This document shows positions 44,581-53,634 of a stretch of DNA of 64,000 bases, in pieces. The notes under the pieces were generated by a model that was given only the letters and a program-made list of their open reading frames with translations, was not told where the DNA came from and ran no database searches. Positions within the stretch are counted from its first letter, which is position 1. Every line of letters begins with the position of its first letter. Source of the stretch: Bacillus sp. IITD106 (GTDB lineage: Bacteria > Bacillota > Bacilli > Bacillales > Bacillaceae_C). The stretch is from contig NZ_JAIAZY010000003.1 in assembly GCF_019459225.1 (NCBI RefSeq), forward strand, positions 1-64,000. Reading direction: 5' to 3'. The translations under genes were made by a program, and so were the position numbers.

Positions 44581-45878
44581 TTTTTGACATCTCCTTCTAC
44601 ACGGTAGTAGCTAATGACTTTTTCTACTACACTTAAATCTCTTAATTCCATGAGCGCTTTTTCAAAACGTTCCATGGAAACATTATGTGTGACGATAATG
44701 ATTTCTGCAAGTTCATTTTTACTTAATGGTGTTTGTAAAATTTTTTCAAAGCTAATGTCCAATTCATTGAATAGTGTAGTAATCTTTGAGAAAGCTCCTA
44801 CTTGATCTTTCAAATGGAGGCGGAAATAATATTGGCCAAAACGCTGATCCGGAGTTTTTAACACTCTTTCAAATCGAGGTTTAACATAGCTTTTTCCGTT
44901 TACTCCAAGCCTCATATTTTTGATGACAGCAACGACATCGGACATAACTGCGGTCGCAGTTGGAAGGCTGCCTGCACCTGGTCCATAAAACATCGTTTCA
45001 CCAACAGCTTCTCCATTTACATAAATGGCATTGTATTCATTTTTTACTGAGGCAAGAGGATGGCTTTTCGATAAGAAAGTTGGCTGAACACTTACTTCTA
45101 ATTGTTGATTTTCAAAATGGGCATGGCCGATTAGCTTCATGACGTAGCCTAATTTTTTACCGTAATTTAAATCTTCGACAGAAACATTGCTGATTCCTGA
45201 GACTTCTACATCTTCAAGAGCTACATTTGTGAAAAAAGCGAGTCTCGCTAAAATCGCCATTTTGCGTGCAGCATCCAAGCCTTCTACATCAGAGGTTGGG
45301 TCTGCTTCTGCAAAACCAAGTTCCTGAGCCTCTTTTAGTGCTGTTTCATAAGAAAGACCATCTTCGTCCATTTTAGTTAGAATATAGTTCGTTGTACCGT
45401 TCACAATACCCATTAATTTTTGAATGCGATCAGAAACAAGTCCGTCTGACAGCCCTCTTAAGATGGGGATACCGCCGGCAACGCTCGCTTCATAAAATAA
45501 GTCGCAATTATTTTCTAACGCCTTTTGTTGTAATTCCGGTCCATATAATGCAATTAGGTCTTTATTAGCCGTTACCACATGTTTTTTAGCTTCTAATGCT
45601 TTAATAATATGTTCACGAGCTTCTTCAATTCCACCGATTACTTCAATGACAATATCAATGTCTGGATCTTTTAAAAGTTCATTTGGATCAGTGGTGAGGT
45701 GAGTTTGCCCAATTTGGATATCTCGATCTTTTTCAACGTCGCGAACGAGAATGCTTTTAACTTTTACTTCGCAGCCAACTTGATGGACAAGCTCCTCTTG
45801 ATGATTTTTAATTAATTGTACTACTCCGGAACCAACTGTTCCCAAACCCAGCAAACCAATAGAAATGTAGTTTTTCAT
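44577..45878 (-). CDS. hom: Homoserine dehydrogenase
   Basis: This 433-residue enzyme reduces aspartate semialdehyde to homoserine and feeds threonine and methionine synthesis. The NAD loop [13 protein letters not shown] is at residues 9-21; catalytic region [10 protein letters not shown] near 172; C-terminal ACT domain at 350-428 ([18 protein letters not shown]) for feedback control. The start at 45878 matches the B. subtilis length of 433; an open frame 26 codons longer runs into the promoter and is rejected. First gene of hom-thrC-thrB. Confidence 0.95.
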   Translation of the reverse strand: MKNYISIGLLGLGTVGSGVVQLIKNHQEELVHQVGCEVKVKSILVRDVEKDRDIQIGQTHLTTDPNELLKDPDIDIVIEVIGGIEEAREHIIKALEAKKHVVTANKDLIALYGPELQQKALENNCDLFYEASVAGGIPILRGLSDGLVSDRIQKLMGIVNGTTNYILTKMDEDGLSYETALKEAQELGFAEADPTSDVEGLDAARKMAILARLAFFTNVALEDVEVSGISNVSVEDLNYGKKLGYVMKLIGHAHFENQQLEVSVQPTFLSKSHPLASVKNEYNAIYVNGEAVGETMFYGPGAGSLPTATAVMSDVVAVIKNMRLGVNGKSYVKPRFERVLKTPDQRFGQYYFRLHLKDQVGAFSKITTLFNELDISFEKILQTPLSKNELAEIIIVTHNVSMERFEKALMELRDLSVVEKVISYYRVEGDVKK

Positions 45879-45927
45879 TTTGTCCTCACCCCTCTTGTGT
45901 CTTTTACAAAAAAACATTTGTCTCCAT

Positions 45928-45956
45928 ATAGTAGACATTTTGTGGCCTGATGTCAA
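45928..45956 (-). promoter_or_regulatory. Sigma-A promoter of hom-thrC-thrB
   Basis: On the minus strand TTGACA (45956-45951) and TACTAT (45933-45928) are spaced by exactly 17 bp. Just upstream, TTTTCAC (45961-45967) and GTGAAAA (45981-45987) form a 7-bp inverted repeat that could be an operator. Confidence 0.8.
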
Positions 45957-46044
45957 GATATTTTCACACGTTAATTGTACGTGAAAATGGATTGTATTAC
46001 CATTTAAGTAGAATCATTTTTTAGTAGGAAAGAAGGTTGAGAAT

Positions 46045-46989
46045 ATGAGTGTGACTGAGGTGAAGCAAACGGTTAAAAAACGAAGCATGATGAATAGAGC
46101 AGTGATTATAATAAGCTCTTTATTTGTTTTAGCTCTATTAATATGTATGGCTGTATCGGTGTATAAGGGATTCGACTTGTTAAAACCAGATAAAAAAACG
46201 ATTAATGAAACACCTAGCGATTATGGTATAAACTATCAAGATATTGATATTTTAAGTGAGGATGGAAAGACAAAGCTTTCTGGCTGGGTTCTTGAACCTG
46301 AAGGACAACCAAAAATAACTATTATTTTTTCGCATGGATATGGAGAAAATCGTATAGAAGAAGGAATGCCATTTTTATCTCTAGCAAAAGAACTTCTTGA
46401 TAATGGATATCGAATTATTACATTTGATTTCCGCAACAGTGGGGAATCAGAGGGAGACATGACAACGATTGGAGTAAAGGAAAAATTGGATTTGCTTGGG
46501 GTTATTAATTGGGCGAACAATCATTTTGAAGAACCAATTGGATTGCTTGGCGTTTCAATGGGAGCTGGGACATCGCTATTAGCAGCTGCTGAATCTAAAG
46601 ATGTGATTGCTGTCGTTGCTGACAGTCCGTTTAGTGATCTGCATAAATATCTTAAAGAAAATATGCCGAAGTGGTCACATCTTCCCAATTTTCCTTTTAC
46701 ACCACTGATATTAAATACTATTCCACTTTTGGTGAATATCGATTTAAACGATGCTAGTCCTATTAATGCACTCGATAAGTTACAAATGAGACCGGTACTT
46801 TTCATTCATAATATTGGGGATGATTTGATTCCTTATACTGAAAGCGAAAAAATGGTACGAAAACACCCTGATCATTTTTCATTATGGCTTACTGATGGAG
46901 ACGGTCATGTGGAATCATATAGCCAAAATTCCGAGGAATATGTAAAAAGAGTGAACGAATTCTTTGAATCTGCATTGAAAACGCAATAG
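46045..46989 (+). CDS. Membrane-anchored alpha/beta hydrolase (YqkD-like)
   Basis: This 314-residue protein has an N-terminal membrane anchor (about residues 17-40) and an extracellular alpha/beta hydrolase domain. The oxyanion region is FSHGYGENR, the nucleophile Ser lies in GVSMGAGTS near 177, Asp near 264 in HNIGDDLIP and His near 291 in DGDGHVESY. It resembles B. subtilis YqkD/YtaP-type esterases. It diverges from hom and lies 16 nt before the glycosylase gene. Substrate unknown. Confidence 0.86.
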   Translation: MSVTEVKQTVKKRSMMNRAVIIISSLFVLALLICMAVSVYKGFDLLKPDKKTINETPSDYGINYQDIDILSEDGKTKLSGWVLEPEGQPKITIIFSHGYGENRIEEGMPFLSLAKELLDNGYRIITFDFRNSGESEGDMTTIGVKEKLDLLGVINWANNHFEEPIGLLGVSMGAGTSLLAAAESKDVIAVVADSPFSDLHKYLKENMPKWSHLPNFPFTPLILNTIPLLVNIDLNDASPINALDKLQMRPVLFIHNIGDDLIPYTESEKMVRKHPDHFSLWLTDGDGHVESYSQNSEEYVKRVNEFFESALKTQ

Positions 46990-47005
46990 AAAAGGGGAGA
47001 TATAG

Positions 47006-47584
47006 GTGGATCCATTAGATGAGGAATTTTTTCAAATGCCTACAATAGATTTAGCGAAGGCACTTCTTGGCTGTCTCCTTGTGAAAGAAACAGAGGAAGG
47101 AATGACCTCCGGCTATATTGTTGAAACGGAAGCATATATGGGACCGCATGATCGTGCAGCGCATAGTTTTAATAATAGAAGGACTAAGCGTACTGAAATT
47201 ATGTATGGAAAAGCGGGACTCGCCTATACATATACAATGCATACTCATTGTCTCATTAATGTAGTGAGTGCAGGTGTGGATGAACCGCATGCTGTTTTAA
47301 TCCGCGCGTTGGAACCGCACGCAGGTGTTGATTTAATGCTTAAACGTAGACCTGTTGACAAGATGAAAAACCTTACGAATGGCCCTGGGAAACTAACGAA
47401 GGCGATGGGGATTACGATGGAGGACTATGGTCATCCTTTATTTGAACGGCCGCTCTATATTACTCCTGGCATCGTACCTGAGGAGATCGTGGAAGGAAAA
47501 CGAATCGGCATTGAAAATACTGGAGAAGCTCGTGACTATCCATGGAGGTTTTGGCTTAAGGACAATCCATTTGTCTCAAGATAA
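47006..47584 (+). CDS. DNA-3-methyladenine glycosylase (AAG/MPG family)
   Basis: This 192-residue base-excision repair enzyme removes alkylated purines such as 3-methyladenine. The catalytic Glu is in VETEAYMGPHDRAAHS near residue 40, with YGKAGLAYTYTMHTHCLINVV near 70 providing the intercalating Tyr. LTNGPGKLTKAMGI near 118 is typical. GTG start after AAGGGGA. B. subtilis YxlJ (Aag) is the nearest relative. Perhaps co-transcribed with the hydrolase before it. Confidence 0.93.
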   Translation: MDPLDEEFFQMPTIDLAKALLGCLLVKETEEGMTSGYIVETEAYMGPHDRAAHSFNNRRTKRTEIMYGKAGLAYTYTMHTHCLINVVSAGVDEPHAVLIRALEPHAGVDLMLKRRPVDKMKNLTNGPGKLTKAMGITMEDYGHPLFERPLYITPGIVPEEIVEGKRIGIENTGEARDYPWRFWLKDNPFVSR

Positions 47585-47612
47585 AAAACGCACATATTTG
47601 CGTTTTTTTTTT
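47583..47612 (+). terminator. Terminator after the glycosylase gene
   Basis: AAAAAACGCA pairs with TGCGTTTTTT around a short AT loop; 14 consecutive Ts. Confidence 0.88.
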
Positions 47613-47665
47613 TTGAGTAAAAAAATCTGATACACAAGGAATTGTTCATTCAGTCAAAAATCTCC

Positions 47666-47717
47666 TTGACGTGTCATCATGTATTAGTGTACTATTTAAA
47701 TAGCACACTAATACATG
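47666..47717 (+). promoter_or_regulatory. Promoter overlapped by a 40-bp palindromic operator (YtrA-type)
   Basis: TTGACG (47666-47671) and TACTAT (47690-47695) are spaced by 18 bp. A palindrome at 47678-47717 has perfect 13-bp outer arms CATGTATTAGTGT/ACACTAATACATG and an inner CTATTTAAATAG. Only one symmetric position is mismatched. The -10 box sits inside it. The likely binding protein is the GntR/YtrA-type regulator encoded at 48522. Confidence 0.8.
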
Positions 47718-47736
47718 GCATTTGGAGGTGCACATA

Positions 47737-48516
47737 ATGATCGCATTTTGGGGACTAATGAAAAAAGATATGCTCTTAATGAGATTTTGGTATATTACTT
47801 GGATTACTTTCTCAATCATATGCATTGTCGGTGGATATATTATGCAAAATTACTGGAGTGAACCGAGCATTGTCGCTCTGATTTACATCGTTTTGATGAG
47901 CATGCATTTCTTTTTAATGCCAATTATGATTTTACATGTGTTAAACATTGAAGGAAAAACTCAAATTTGGCTTTATAATCCGCAAAGCAGTAAAAAGTTA
48001 TTGCTGGCAAAATTAAGTGCTGCTGCTTTATTGCAATTCATCTCACAAGTATTCCTCGCAATATATGGAATATTTCTTATGATGTTTCTTTATAAATCAG
48101 GATTGATGCCAACTTTTACTCTCCCAATTAGTCAGGGGGCTTTTTACAATATTGCCCTTTTCATAGCTTCATTGTATATGACTATCTGGATTATTTTTCT
48201 TTGGACGATTTATCATTCGCTTGGAAAATTTCCAGCTTTGAAAAACTTTCGATGGCTCGTTGTGTTTTTAATATGGATAGCATTTGGTTTCATTGAAGCA
48301 CAGTTAGTGAGACTTAAAGTCCTGCAAAATAATTTGTTTTCCATTACAACTAATATGAATGTCGCCCCTTCAATGGAATATATGAAGGGGAAAGGATGGT
48401 CAATTGTTTATACAGATATACCTATCCCAATTGTTCCAATTATTCTTTACACCATCTTTGGAATCGTTCTTTTCCTCATTGCCAGCAGACTCCTTGATAA
48501 AAAAGTGGAGGTGTAA
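47737..48516 (+). CDS. Membrane protein, ABC-2 permease-like
   Basis: This 259-residue polytopic protein has about six spans (for example IVALIYIVLMSMHFFLMP and PIPIVPIILYTIFGIVLFLIA, the latter near the C-terminus). It is encoded first in the YtrA-type operon and presumably forms a membrane subunit. An in-frame TTG at 47722 precedes GGAGGTG; the ATG at 47737 with proper spacing is used. Its stop overlaps the next gene start region (TAATG). Confidence 0.75.
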   Translation: MIAFWGLMKKDMLLMRFWYITWITFSIICIVGGYIMQNYWSEPSIVALIYIVLMSMHFFLMPIMILHVLNIEGKTQIWLYNPQSSKKLLLAKLSAAALLQFISQVFLAIYGIFLMMFLYKSGLMPTFTLPISQGAFYNIALFIASLYMTIWIIFLWTIYHSLGKFPALKNFRWLVVFLIWIAFGFIEAQLVRLKVLQNNLFSITTNMNVAPSMEYMKGKGWSIVYTDIPIPIVPIILYTIFGIVLFLIASRLLDKKVEV

Positions 48517-48521
48517 TGGGG

Positions 48522-48908
48522 ATGGTAACCAATTTTGAAGCATCAAAACCAATTTATTTGCAAATTGCTGATCATATTTTTCAAAAGATCGTTAGAGAAG
48601 AAATAAAACCTGGGGATAAATTGCCGTCTGTACGTGAAATGGCTATTCAACTTGGTGTAAACCCAAATACCATTCAACGTTCGTATGCAGAAATGGAAAG
48701 GATGGGTATAGTGGAGACGAAACGAGGGCAGGGAACATTCGTTATTGAAAGTGAGAGCATCGTGGTGGAATTGCAGCAGACGATGCAAAAGGAAATCATC
48801 ACTCAGTTTGTAAAAAGCATGGAAGAGCTTGGTTTTTCAAAAGAAGAAATGATACGTGGATTACAGGCATTTTTAAGTGAGGGGGATCAGAATGGCGATC
48901 CAATTTAA
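48522..48908 (+). CDS. GntR-family transcriptional regulator, YtrA subfamily
   Basis: This 128-residue repressor has a winged HTH ([45 protein letters not shown]) and only a short C-terminal tail, as in YtrA proteins. The ATG at 48516 is 2 nt from GGAGGTG; the ATG at 48522 has 8 nt spacing and is preferred. YtrA members control ABC transporters induced by cell-wall antibiotics, and this gene is in such an operon. The 40-bp palindrome over the promoter is its likely site. Confidence 0.9.
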   Translation: MVTNFEASKPIYLQIADHIFQKIVREEIKPGDKLPSVREMAIQLGVNPNTIQRSYAEMERMGIVETKRGQGTFVIESESIVVELQQTMQKEIITQFVKSMEELGFSKEEMIRGLQAFLSEGDQNGDPI

Positions 48909-49596
48909 TCAAGTCACGAAGAAATATGGTTCGGAAAAAGCTTTGGATGATGTTTCCCTACAGTTTGAAGCAGGAAAAATTTACGGTTTGCTTGGTCCGA
49001 ACGGAAGTGGGAAATCGACCACTTTAAAACTAATTGCTGGACTTGTCTATCCAAGCAAGGGAACCGTGACCGTTTTGGAAGAAGAAGTGACGAGAAAAAT
49101 TAGCAGGAAAGTTGCTTATTTAACGGAACTCGATATGTTTTATGATTCTTTTACAGTAGATAAAATGGTGAACTTTTATGAAACTCAATTTCCAGATTTC
49201 AACATGGAAAAGGCTGTCCAGCTTTTAAAAGATATGAAGCTTGATGGAAAAAAGAAGATAAAACAGCTTTCAAAAGGAAACCGTGGAAGATTGAAGCTCG
49301 TTTTAACACTTGCACGTGAAGCACCTATTGTTTTACTAGACGAACCATTTTCAGGGTTGGATGCAATGGTGAGAGACGCAATTATAAAAAGCTTGTTGAC
49401 TTATATCGATTTTGAGGAGCAAACAGTTATTATCGCCACCCATGAGATAGATGAAATTGAACCCATTATGGATGAAGTGATAGCCATTTATCACGGGCAT
49501 ATTATCGGCCATGAAAATGTAGAAGATTTGCGGGAAAAACAAGGGTATTCCGTCCTTGAATGGTTTAAATCAACAATGGGACAAAGAGGAGAGTGA
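48892..49596 (+). CDS. ABC transporter ATP-binding protein (YtrB-like)
   Basis: This 234-residue ATPase has Walker [10 protein letters not shown] near residue 35, Walker [13 protein letters not shown] and H-loop ATHEID. Its signature reads LSKGNRGRL instead of LSGGQ, as often in YtrB relatives. The ATG at 48892 follows GAGGGGG and lies within the regulator gene (overlap 17 nt). Confidence 0.9.
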   Translation: MAIQFNQVTKKYGSEKALDDVSLQFEAGKIYGLLGPNGSGKSTTLKLIAGLVYPSKGTVTVLEEEVTRKISRKVAYLTELDMFYDSFTVDKMVNFYETQFPDFNMEKAVQLLKDMKLDGKKKIKQLSKGNRGRLKLVLTLAREAPIVLLDEPFSGLDAMVRDAIIKSLLTYIDFEEQTVIIATHEIDEIEPIMDEVIAIYHGHIIGHENVEDLREKQGYSVLEWFKSTMGQRGE

Positions 49597-49601
49597 TTTA
49601 A

Positions 49602-50522
49602 TTGAAAACAGTAGTAGAGATAAAAAATGTGACGAAAACAATTCGTGGGAAAAAAATTATTGATGATTTGAGCTTTGAAGTAATGGAAGGTGAAGTGTTT
49701 GGATTTCTTGGACCAAATGGTGCTGGGAAAACAACGACGATTCGAATGATGGTTGGCTTAATCGGCATTACATCTGGGGAAATCGTCATCTGCGGAAAAA
49801 ATGTTGTAAAAGAATATGAAGAGGCTCTTAAGCATGTTGGCGCCATCGTTGAAAACCCAGAGCTTTATAAGTTTTTGACAGGCTACCAAAACTTGGAGCA
49901 AGTAGCTCGTTTAATAAAAGGAATTACAAAAGAAAAGATAGATGAGGTCATTGAACTAGTAGGCTTAAAGGATCGAATTCATGACAAGGTAAAAACATAT
50001 TCCTTAGGAATGAGACAACGATTAGGGATCGCACAAAGTCTTTTACATGATCCGAAAATCTTAATCTTGGATGAGCCGACGAACGGGCTGGATCCTGCTG
50101 GGATTAGAGAAGTACGTGATTACTTAAGAAGTCTTGCAAGAGATAAGGGAATGTCGGTTATCGTCTCTAGTCATTTGCTTTCTGAAATGGAAATGATGTG
50201 TGACCGGATTGCCATTATCCAAAAAGGAAAACTAATCAATGTTCAGCACGTTCACGAGGATAAAAATACGAATGAAAGAGAATACGTATTTATTGTCAAT
50301 AACCGTAAAAAAGCTATAAACCTTTTAGATGAGCAAGGGTTTTCTCCGAAAGTAAGTGGGGAAGGAATCGGATTATTACTAAATAAGGAACAAGTGCCAA
50401 ATGTGATCAATCTTCTCGTTCATAATGACTTCCTTATTTATGAAGTGAAGGGTCAGACGCGAACACTTGAAGATAGATTCTTAGAAATTACGAATGGCAG
50501 GGAGGTAGCGGCAAATGCTTAA
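49602..50522 (+). CDS. ABC transporter ATP-binding protein (BcrA/DrrA type)
   Basis: This 306-residue ATPase has Walker A GPNGAGKTT near residue 38, signature YSLGMRQRL, Walker B ILILDEPTNGLDP and H-loop SSHLLSE. The C-terminal 85 residues form the regulatory tail typical of bacitracin-type exporters. TTG start after AGGAGAG. It overlaps the following permease by 8 nt, so this pair should be one transporter. Confidence 0.92.
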   Translation: MKTVVEIKNVTKTIRGKKIIDDLSFEVMEGEVFGFLGPNGAGKTTTIRMMVGLIGITSGEIVICGKNVVKEYEEALKHVGAIVENPELYKFLTGYQNLEQVARLIKGITKEKIDEVIELVGLKDRIHDKVKTYSLGMRQRLGIAQSLLHDPKILILDEPTNGLDPAGIREVRDYLRSLARDKGMSVIVSSHLLSEMEMMCDRIAIIQKGKLINVQHVHEDKNTNEREYVFIVNNRKKAINLLDEQGFSPKVSGEGIGLLLNKEQVPNVINLLVHNDFLIYEVKGQTRTLEDRFLEITNGREVAANA

Positions 50523-51468
50523 TCTCATCAAGAATGAATGGATAAAGATTTTCAAACAGGTCAGTACGTATATTATGATTGGGTTTCTGCTGCTAGTCAT
50601 TTTTGCAGCTGGTGGAATTATGAAATATATGGAATCTCAGGAAAAGCCAGCGAATGATAATTGGAAACAAGAGCTTATTACACAGAACGAGCAGAACAAA
50701 GCTCAGTTGGCAGATGCAGAGGGTGCTACACCATCATTAAAAGAATTTTATTCGAAGGAAATTGCCATCAATGAATATCGGATTGAACATAATATGCCGC
50801 CGGAAAATTCCTATTCCGTATGGGGTTTTATAAATGAATCTTCTGGTTTAACGCACTTTGTAGGATTGCTTGTCATTATTGTGGCATCTGGAATTGTCGC
50901 TAATGAATTTTCTTGGGGAACGATCAAAATCTTATTGATTAAGCCTTATAAACGCTGGAAAATATTATTGGCTAAATATTTAACAACCATTCTGTACTTA
51001 ATTACGATGCTCGCAATTCTATTCGTAACTGCTTCTATTCTGGGGTTAATCTTATTTGGAAAGGGTACAGGAGACAATGTTCATCTTGCCTTTGTCAACG
51101 GGGCTGTAGTAGAGCAAAATCTTTCACTCTATTTAATCAAAACGTATATTTTGAACTCCTTAAGTGTTTTCTTATTGACGACAATGGCCTTTATGATCTC
51201 TGCCGTGTTTAGAAATAGCGGGTTGGCGATTGGAATTTCAATCTTCTTGCTATTGATGGGTGGAACGATCACAAACTTACTAGCTGCAAAATTTGATTGG
51301 GCAAAATATAGCTTATTCGCCAATACAAATCTTATGCAGTATGTTGACGGAATGCCACTTGTTGAAGGAATGACCTTATCATTTTCAATCATCATGCTCC
51401 TTATTTATTTCGTCATTTTTCATACAATGGCATTCGTGTTTTTTACGAAAAGAGATATTGCGAACTAG
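50515..51468 (+). CDS. ABC-2 type permease, partner of the preceding ATPase
   Basis: This 317-residue permease has six spans. The first at about 17-35 is followed by a large, hydrophilic extracellular segment (about 40-110), then five more. WGTIKILLIKPYKRWKILLAKYL is the usual cytoplasmic loop next to span 3, quoted in two parts: WGTIKILLIKPYKRW and KILLAKYL. It ends the YtrA-type operon. Role in export or detoxification of peptide antibiotics is inferred from family and operon. Confidence 0.88.
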   Translation: MLNLIKNEWIKIFKQVSTYIMIGFLLLVIFAAGGIMKYMESQEKPANDNWKQELITQNEQNKAQLADAEGATPSLKEFYSKEIAINEYRIEHNMPPENSYSVWGFINESSGLTHFVGLLVIIVASGIVANEFSWGTIKILLIKPYKRWKILLAKYLTTILYLITMLAILFVTASILGLILFGKGTGDNVHLAFVNGAVVEQNLSLYLIKTYILNSLSVFLLTTMAFMISAVFRNSGLAIGISIFLLLMGGTITNLLAAKFDWAKYSLFANTNLMQYVDGMPLVEGMTLSFSIIMLLIYFVIFHTMAFVFFTKRDIAN

Positions 51469-51497
51469 GGTTGGAAGGCTTTAACATATTTCTATTG

Positions 51498-51552
51498 AAA
51501 AAAATCAAGCTCATTCATATTTATTATAGATAGGAATGACTTGATTTTTTTT
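51498..51552 (+). terminator. Terminator of the YtrA-type operon
   Basis: AAAAATCAAGCTCATTC pairs with GAATGACTTGATTTTT (one mismatch) around an AT-rich loop, with eight Ts. The remaining 294 bp to oppA hold a cre site and a probable promoter only. Confidence 0.85.
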
Positions 51553-51692
51553 ACTTCTTAAAAACAGAAAAATTGGAAAATAAATTGTTGTTGTTTTTTT
51601 GTAGAAGATTTTGATATATTTGAGACATACGAAAATTACAAATTAAATGCAAAGAGTAATAAAATAATGAAAAGATGCATTTTACTTAATTC

Positions 51693-51706
51693 TGTAAGCG
51701 TTTACC
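51693..51706. promoter_or_regulatory. CcpA cre site upstream of oppA
   Basis: TGTAAGCGTTTACC matches 13 of 14 consensus positions and has a perfectly symmetric outer part (GTAA...TTAC). It lies 141 bp before oppA. A weak promoter (TTGTTT 51591-51596 and TATATT 51615-51620, spacer 18) would put it about 66 bp after the start site. Confidence 0.7.
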
Positions 51707-51846
51707 GTTTCTTGTCAGTCAGTTAACGGGATAAAACTATGATGAATTAAGTTTAAGGCTAAATGCGGGTGGCTTGGTTTAATAAAATTCAAGCGATACC
51801 CAATGATTTGTATTTTCGTAAAAAACTTGAATGAAGGGGGATTATT

Positions 51847-53535
51847 TTGAAAAACTCACGATTTTCCTTAGTTTCATTGATTCTTGTATTTATGCTAGTG
51901 CTTAGTGGTTGTTTCAGTGGAGAAACCAATGAACCATCCAACTCTGCTCAAACGGATGGAGGCAAGAAAAACGCAGAAAAAGGAAAAGAACCAGAGCAAG
52001 AGCCAGAAAGAAAAATTCTGTATTTGAATAACAAGGAAGAACCAGGCGCTCTTCATCCGGGAATCGCACAAGGCACACATGACTCATGGATTCTGGAACA
52101 TGCTTTTGAAGGTTTGACGAAGAAAACCCCGGAAGGTGAAATTGTAGATGGTATGGCTGAAAAATGGGATGTCAGTGATGACAATCTTACATGGACCTTC
52201 CATTTAAAAGATGGAATGTTATGGTCGAATGGAGATCCTGTTACAGCAGAAGATTTTGAATATGCATGGAAATATGCACTTAATCCTGAAAGCGCTTCCG
52301 ATTATGCATATCAGTTATATTATCTAGAAGGAGCCGAGGAATATAACAGTTCGGAACCAGCGAATCCGGAATTAGCGGCAAAAGTAGGGGTTAAGGCTGT
52401 AGACGAAAAAACTCTCGAAGTAAAGTTAGCTGAACCAACACCTTATTTCCTTGATTTGACTTCTTTCTACACTTACTATCCTGTGAACAAAAAAGTTCAG
52501 GAAGCTAATCCAAATTGGGCTCATGAAGCATCGAGCTATGTTTCCAACGGTGCCTTTAAGGTAACCGAATGGAACCATAAAGAAAGCATAAAATTAGAGA
52601 AAAACGAAAACTATTATGATAAAGATAAAATAAAGTTGGATGAGGTAAACTTCGTCATGATTGAAAACGAAGATACGGCTTGGCAAATGTATCAGGCTGA
52701 CGAATTGGACCTTGCATATCCGCTACCTCAAGATGTACAAGGGCAGCTTGTAGATTCTGGCAATCCCGAATTTAATAATGGACCTGACCTTTCAATTTAT
52801 TACTATAACTTGAATAATAATGTAAAACCGTTTAATAACGTAAAGGTAAGAAAAGCTCTTTCCATGGCGATTGACCGAAAAACCATTACTGAACATGTTG
52901 CGCAAGGCGGCCAGAAGCCGGCATTCGGCATCATTCCACCGGGAATCAATGATGTCAGTGGCGACTTTCAAGAAAATTCCGGAGATTTATTTAAAGAAGA
53001 TTTAGAGGAAGCCAAGAAGTTATTGGCAGAAGGTCTTGCTGAAGAAGGTATGAAAGAAATGCCTAAGTTCACATTTCTCTACAATACTTCTGAAACTCAT
53101 AAGAAAATTGGTGAAGCAGTCCAGGAGATGTGGCGAAAAAATCTAGATTTTACTATTGACTTAGAGAACGTTGAATTCCAAGTGAAGCTCGATCGAGAAA
53201 AAGCCGGCGATTATGAAATTTCCCGTGGAGGCTGGTCAGGGGATTATGTAGACCCTATGACATTTGCTGACCTTTGGGTAACAGATGGAGCATTTAATGA
53301 TGCCAATTGGAGCAATGCTGAATATGACAAGCAAATCAATATTGCTAAAACATCTATGGATCCAAAAGTTAGGATGGAAGCAATGCATAAAGCGGAGAAA
53401 ATCTTGATAGAAGAAATGCCGATCATACCAATTTATTTCTATACAAAACCATTTATGGTTAAGCCGCATGTAAAGGGAATCTTTACACCAATCAACCGTT
53501 ATCCGCAGTTTATCTATGCTGATATTGAAAAATAA
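51847..53535 (+). CDS. oppA: Oligopeptide-binding lipoprotein OppA
   Basis: This 562-residue family 5 solute-binding protein has a lipobox LSGC (Cys22) and a Gln/Glu/Lys linker, then the peptide-binding core. VRKALSMAIDRKTI near residue 335 and GWSGDYVDPMTF near 460 are typical OppA/DppE signatures. TTG start after AAGGGGGA. It is followed by a hairpin that may reduce transcription into oppB, giving excess binding protein. Substrates are short peptides. Confidence 0.9.
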   Translation: MKNSRFSLVSLILVFMLVLSGCFSGETNEPSNSAQTDGGKKNAEKGKEPEQEPERKILYLNNKEEPGALHPGIAQGTHDSWILEHAFEGLTKKTPEGEIVDGMAEKWDVSDDNLTWTFHLKDGMLWSNGDPVTAEDFEYAWKYALNPESASDYAYQLYYLEGAEEYNSSEPANPELAAKVGVKAVDEKTLEVKLAEPTPYFLDLTSFYTYYPVNKKVQEANPNWAHEASSYVSNGAFKVTEWNHKESIKLEKNENYYDKDKIKLDEVNFVMIENEDTAWQMYQADELDLAYPLPQDVQGQLVDSGNPEFNNGPDLSIYYYNLNNNVKPFNNVKVRKALSMAIDRKTITEHVAQGGQKPAFGIIPPGINDVSGDFQENSGDLFKEDLEEAKKLLAEGLAEEGMKEMPKFTFLYNTSETHKKIGEAVQEMWRKNLDFTIDLENVEFQVKLDREKAGDYEISRGGWSGDYVDPMTFADLWVTDGAFNDANWSNAEYDKQINIAKTSMDPKVRMEAMHKAEKILIEEMPIIPIYFYTKPFMVKPHVKGIFTPINRYPQFIYADIEK

Positions 53536-53564
53536 TGGTGAAGGTGTGCATGAGTAGATGCATG

Positions 53565-53605
53565 AAAAATCTTGGGTATGTCCGTGTGGCATACCCGGAT
53601 TTTTC
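53565..53605 (+). terminator. Attenuating hairpin between oppA and oppB
   Basis: AAAAATC-TTGGGTATG pairs with CATACCC-GGATTTTT around a 9-nt loop, 30 nt after the oppA stop, followed by TTTTCC. A partial terminator typical after a binding-protein gene. Confidence 0.75.
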
Positions 53606-53634
53606 CATTTTTTCTCGGAAAGAGGTGGTAAATC

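Noticed and set aside
45879-45956. Longer N-terminus for homoserine dehydrogenase
   Set aside because: The extension would include the -10 and -35 boxes; the shorter form matches the usual 433 residues.
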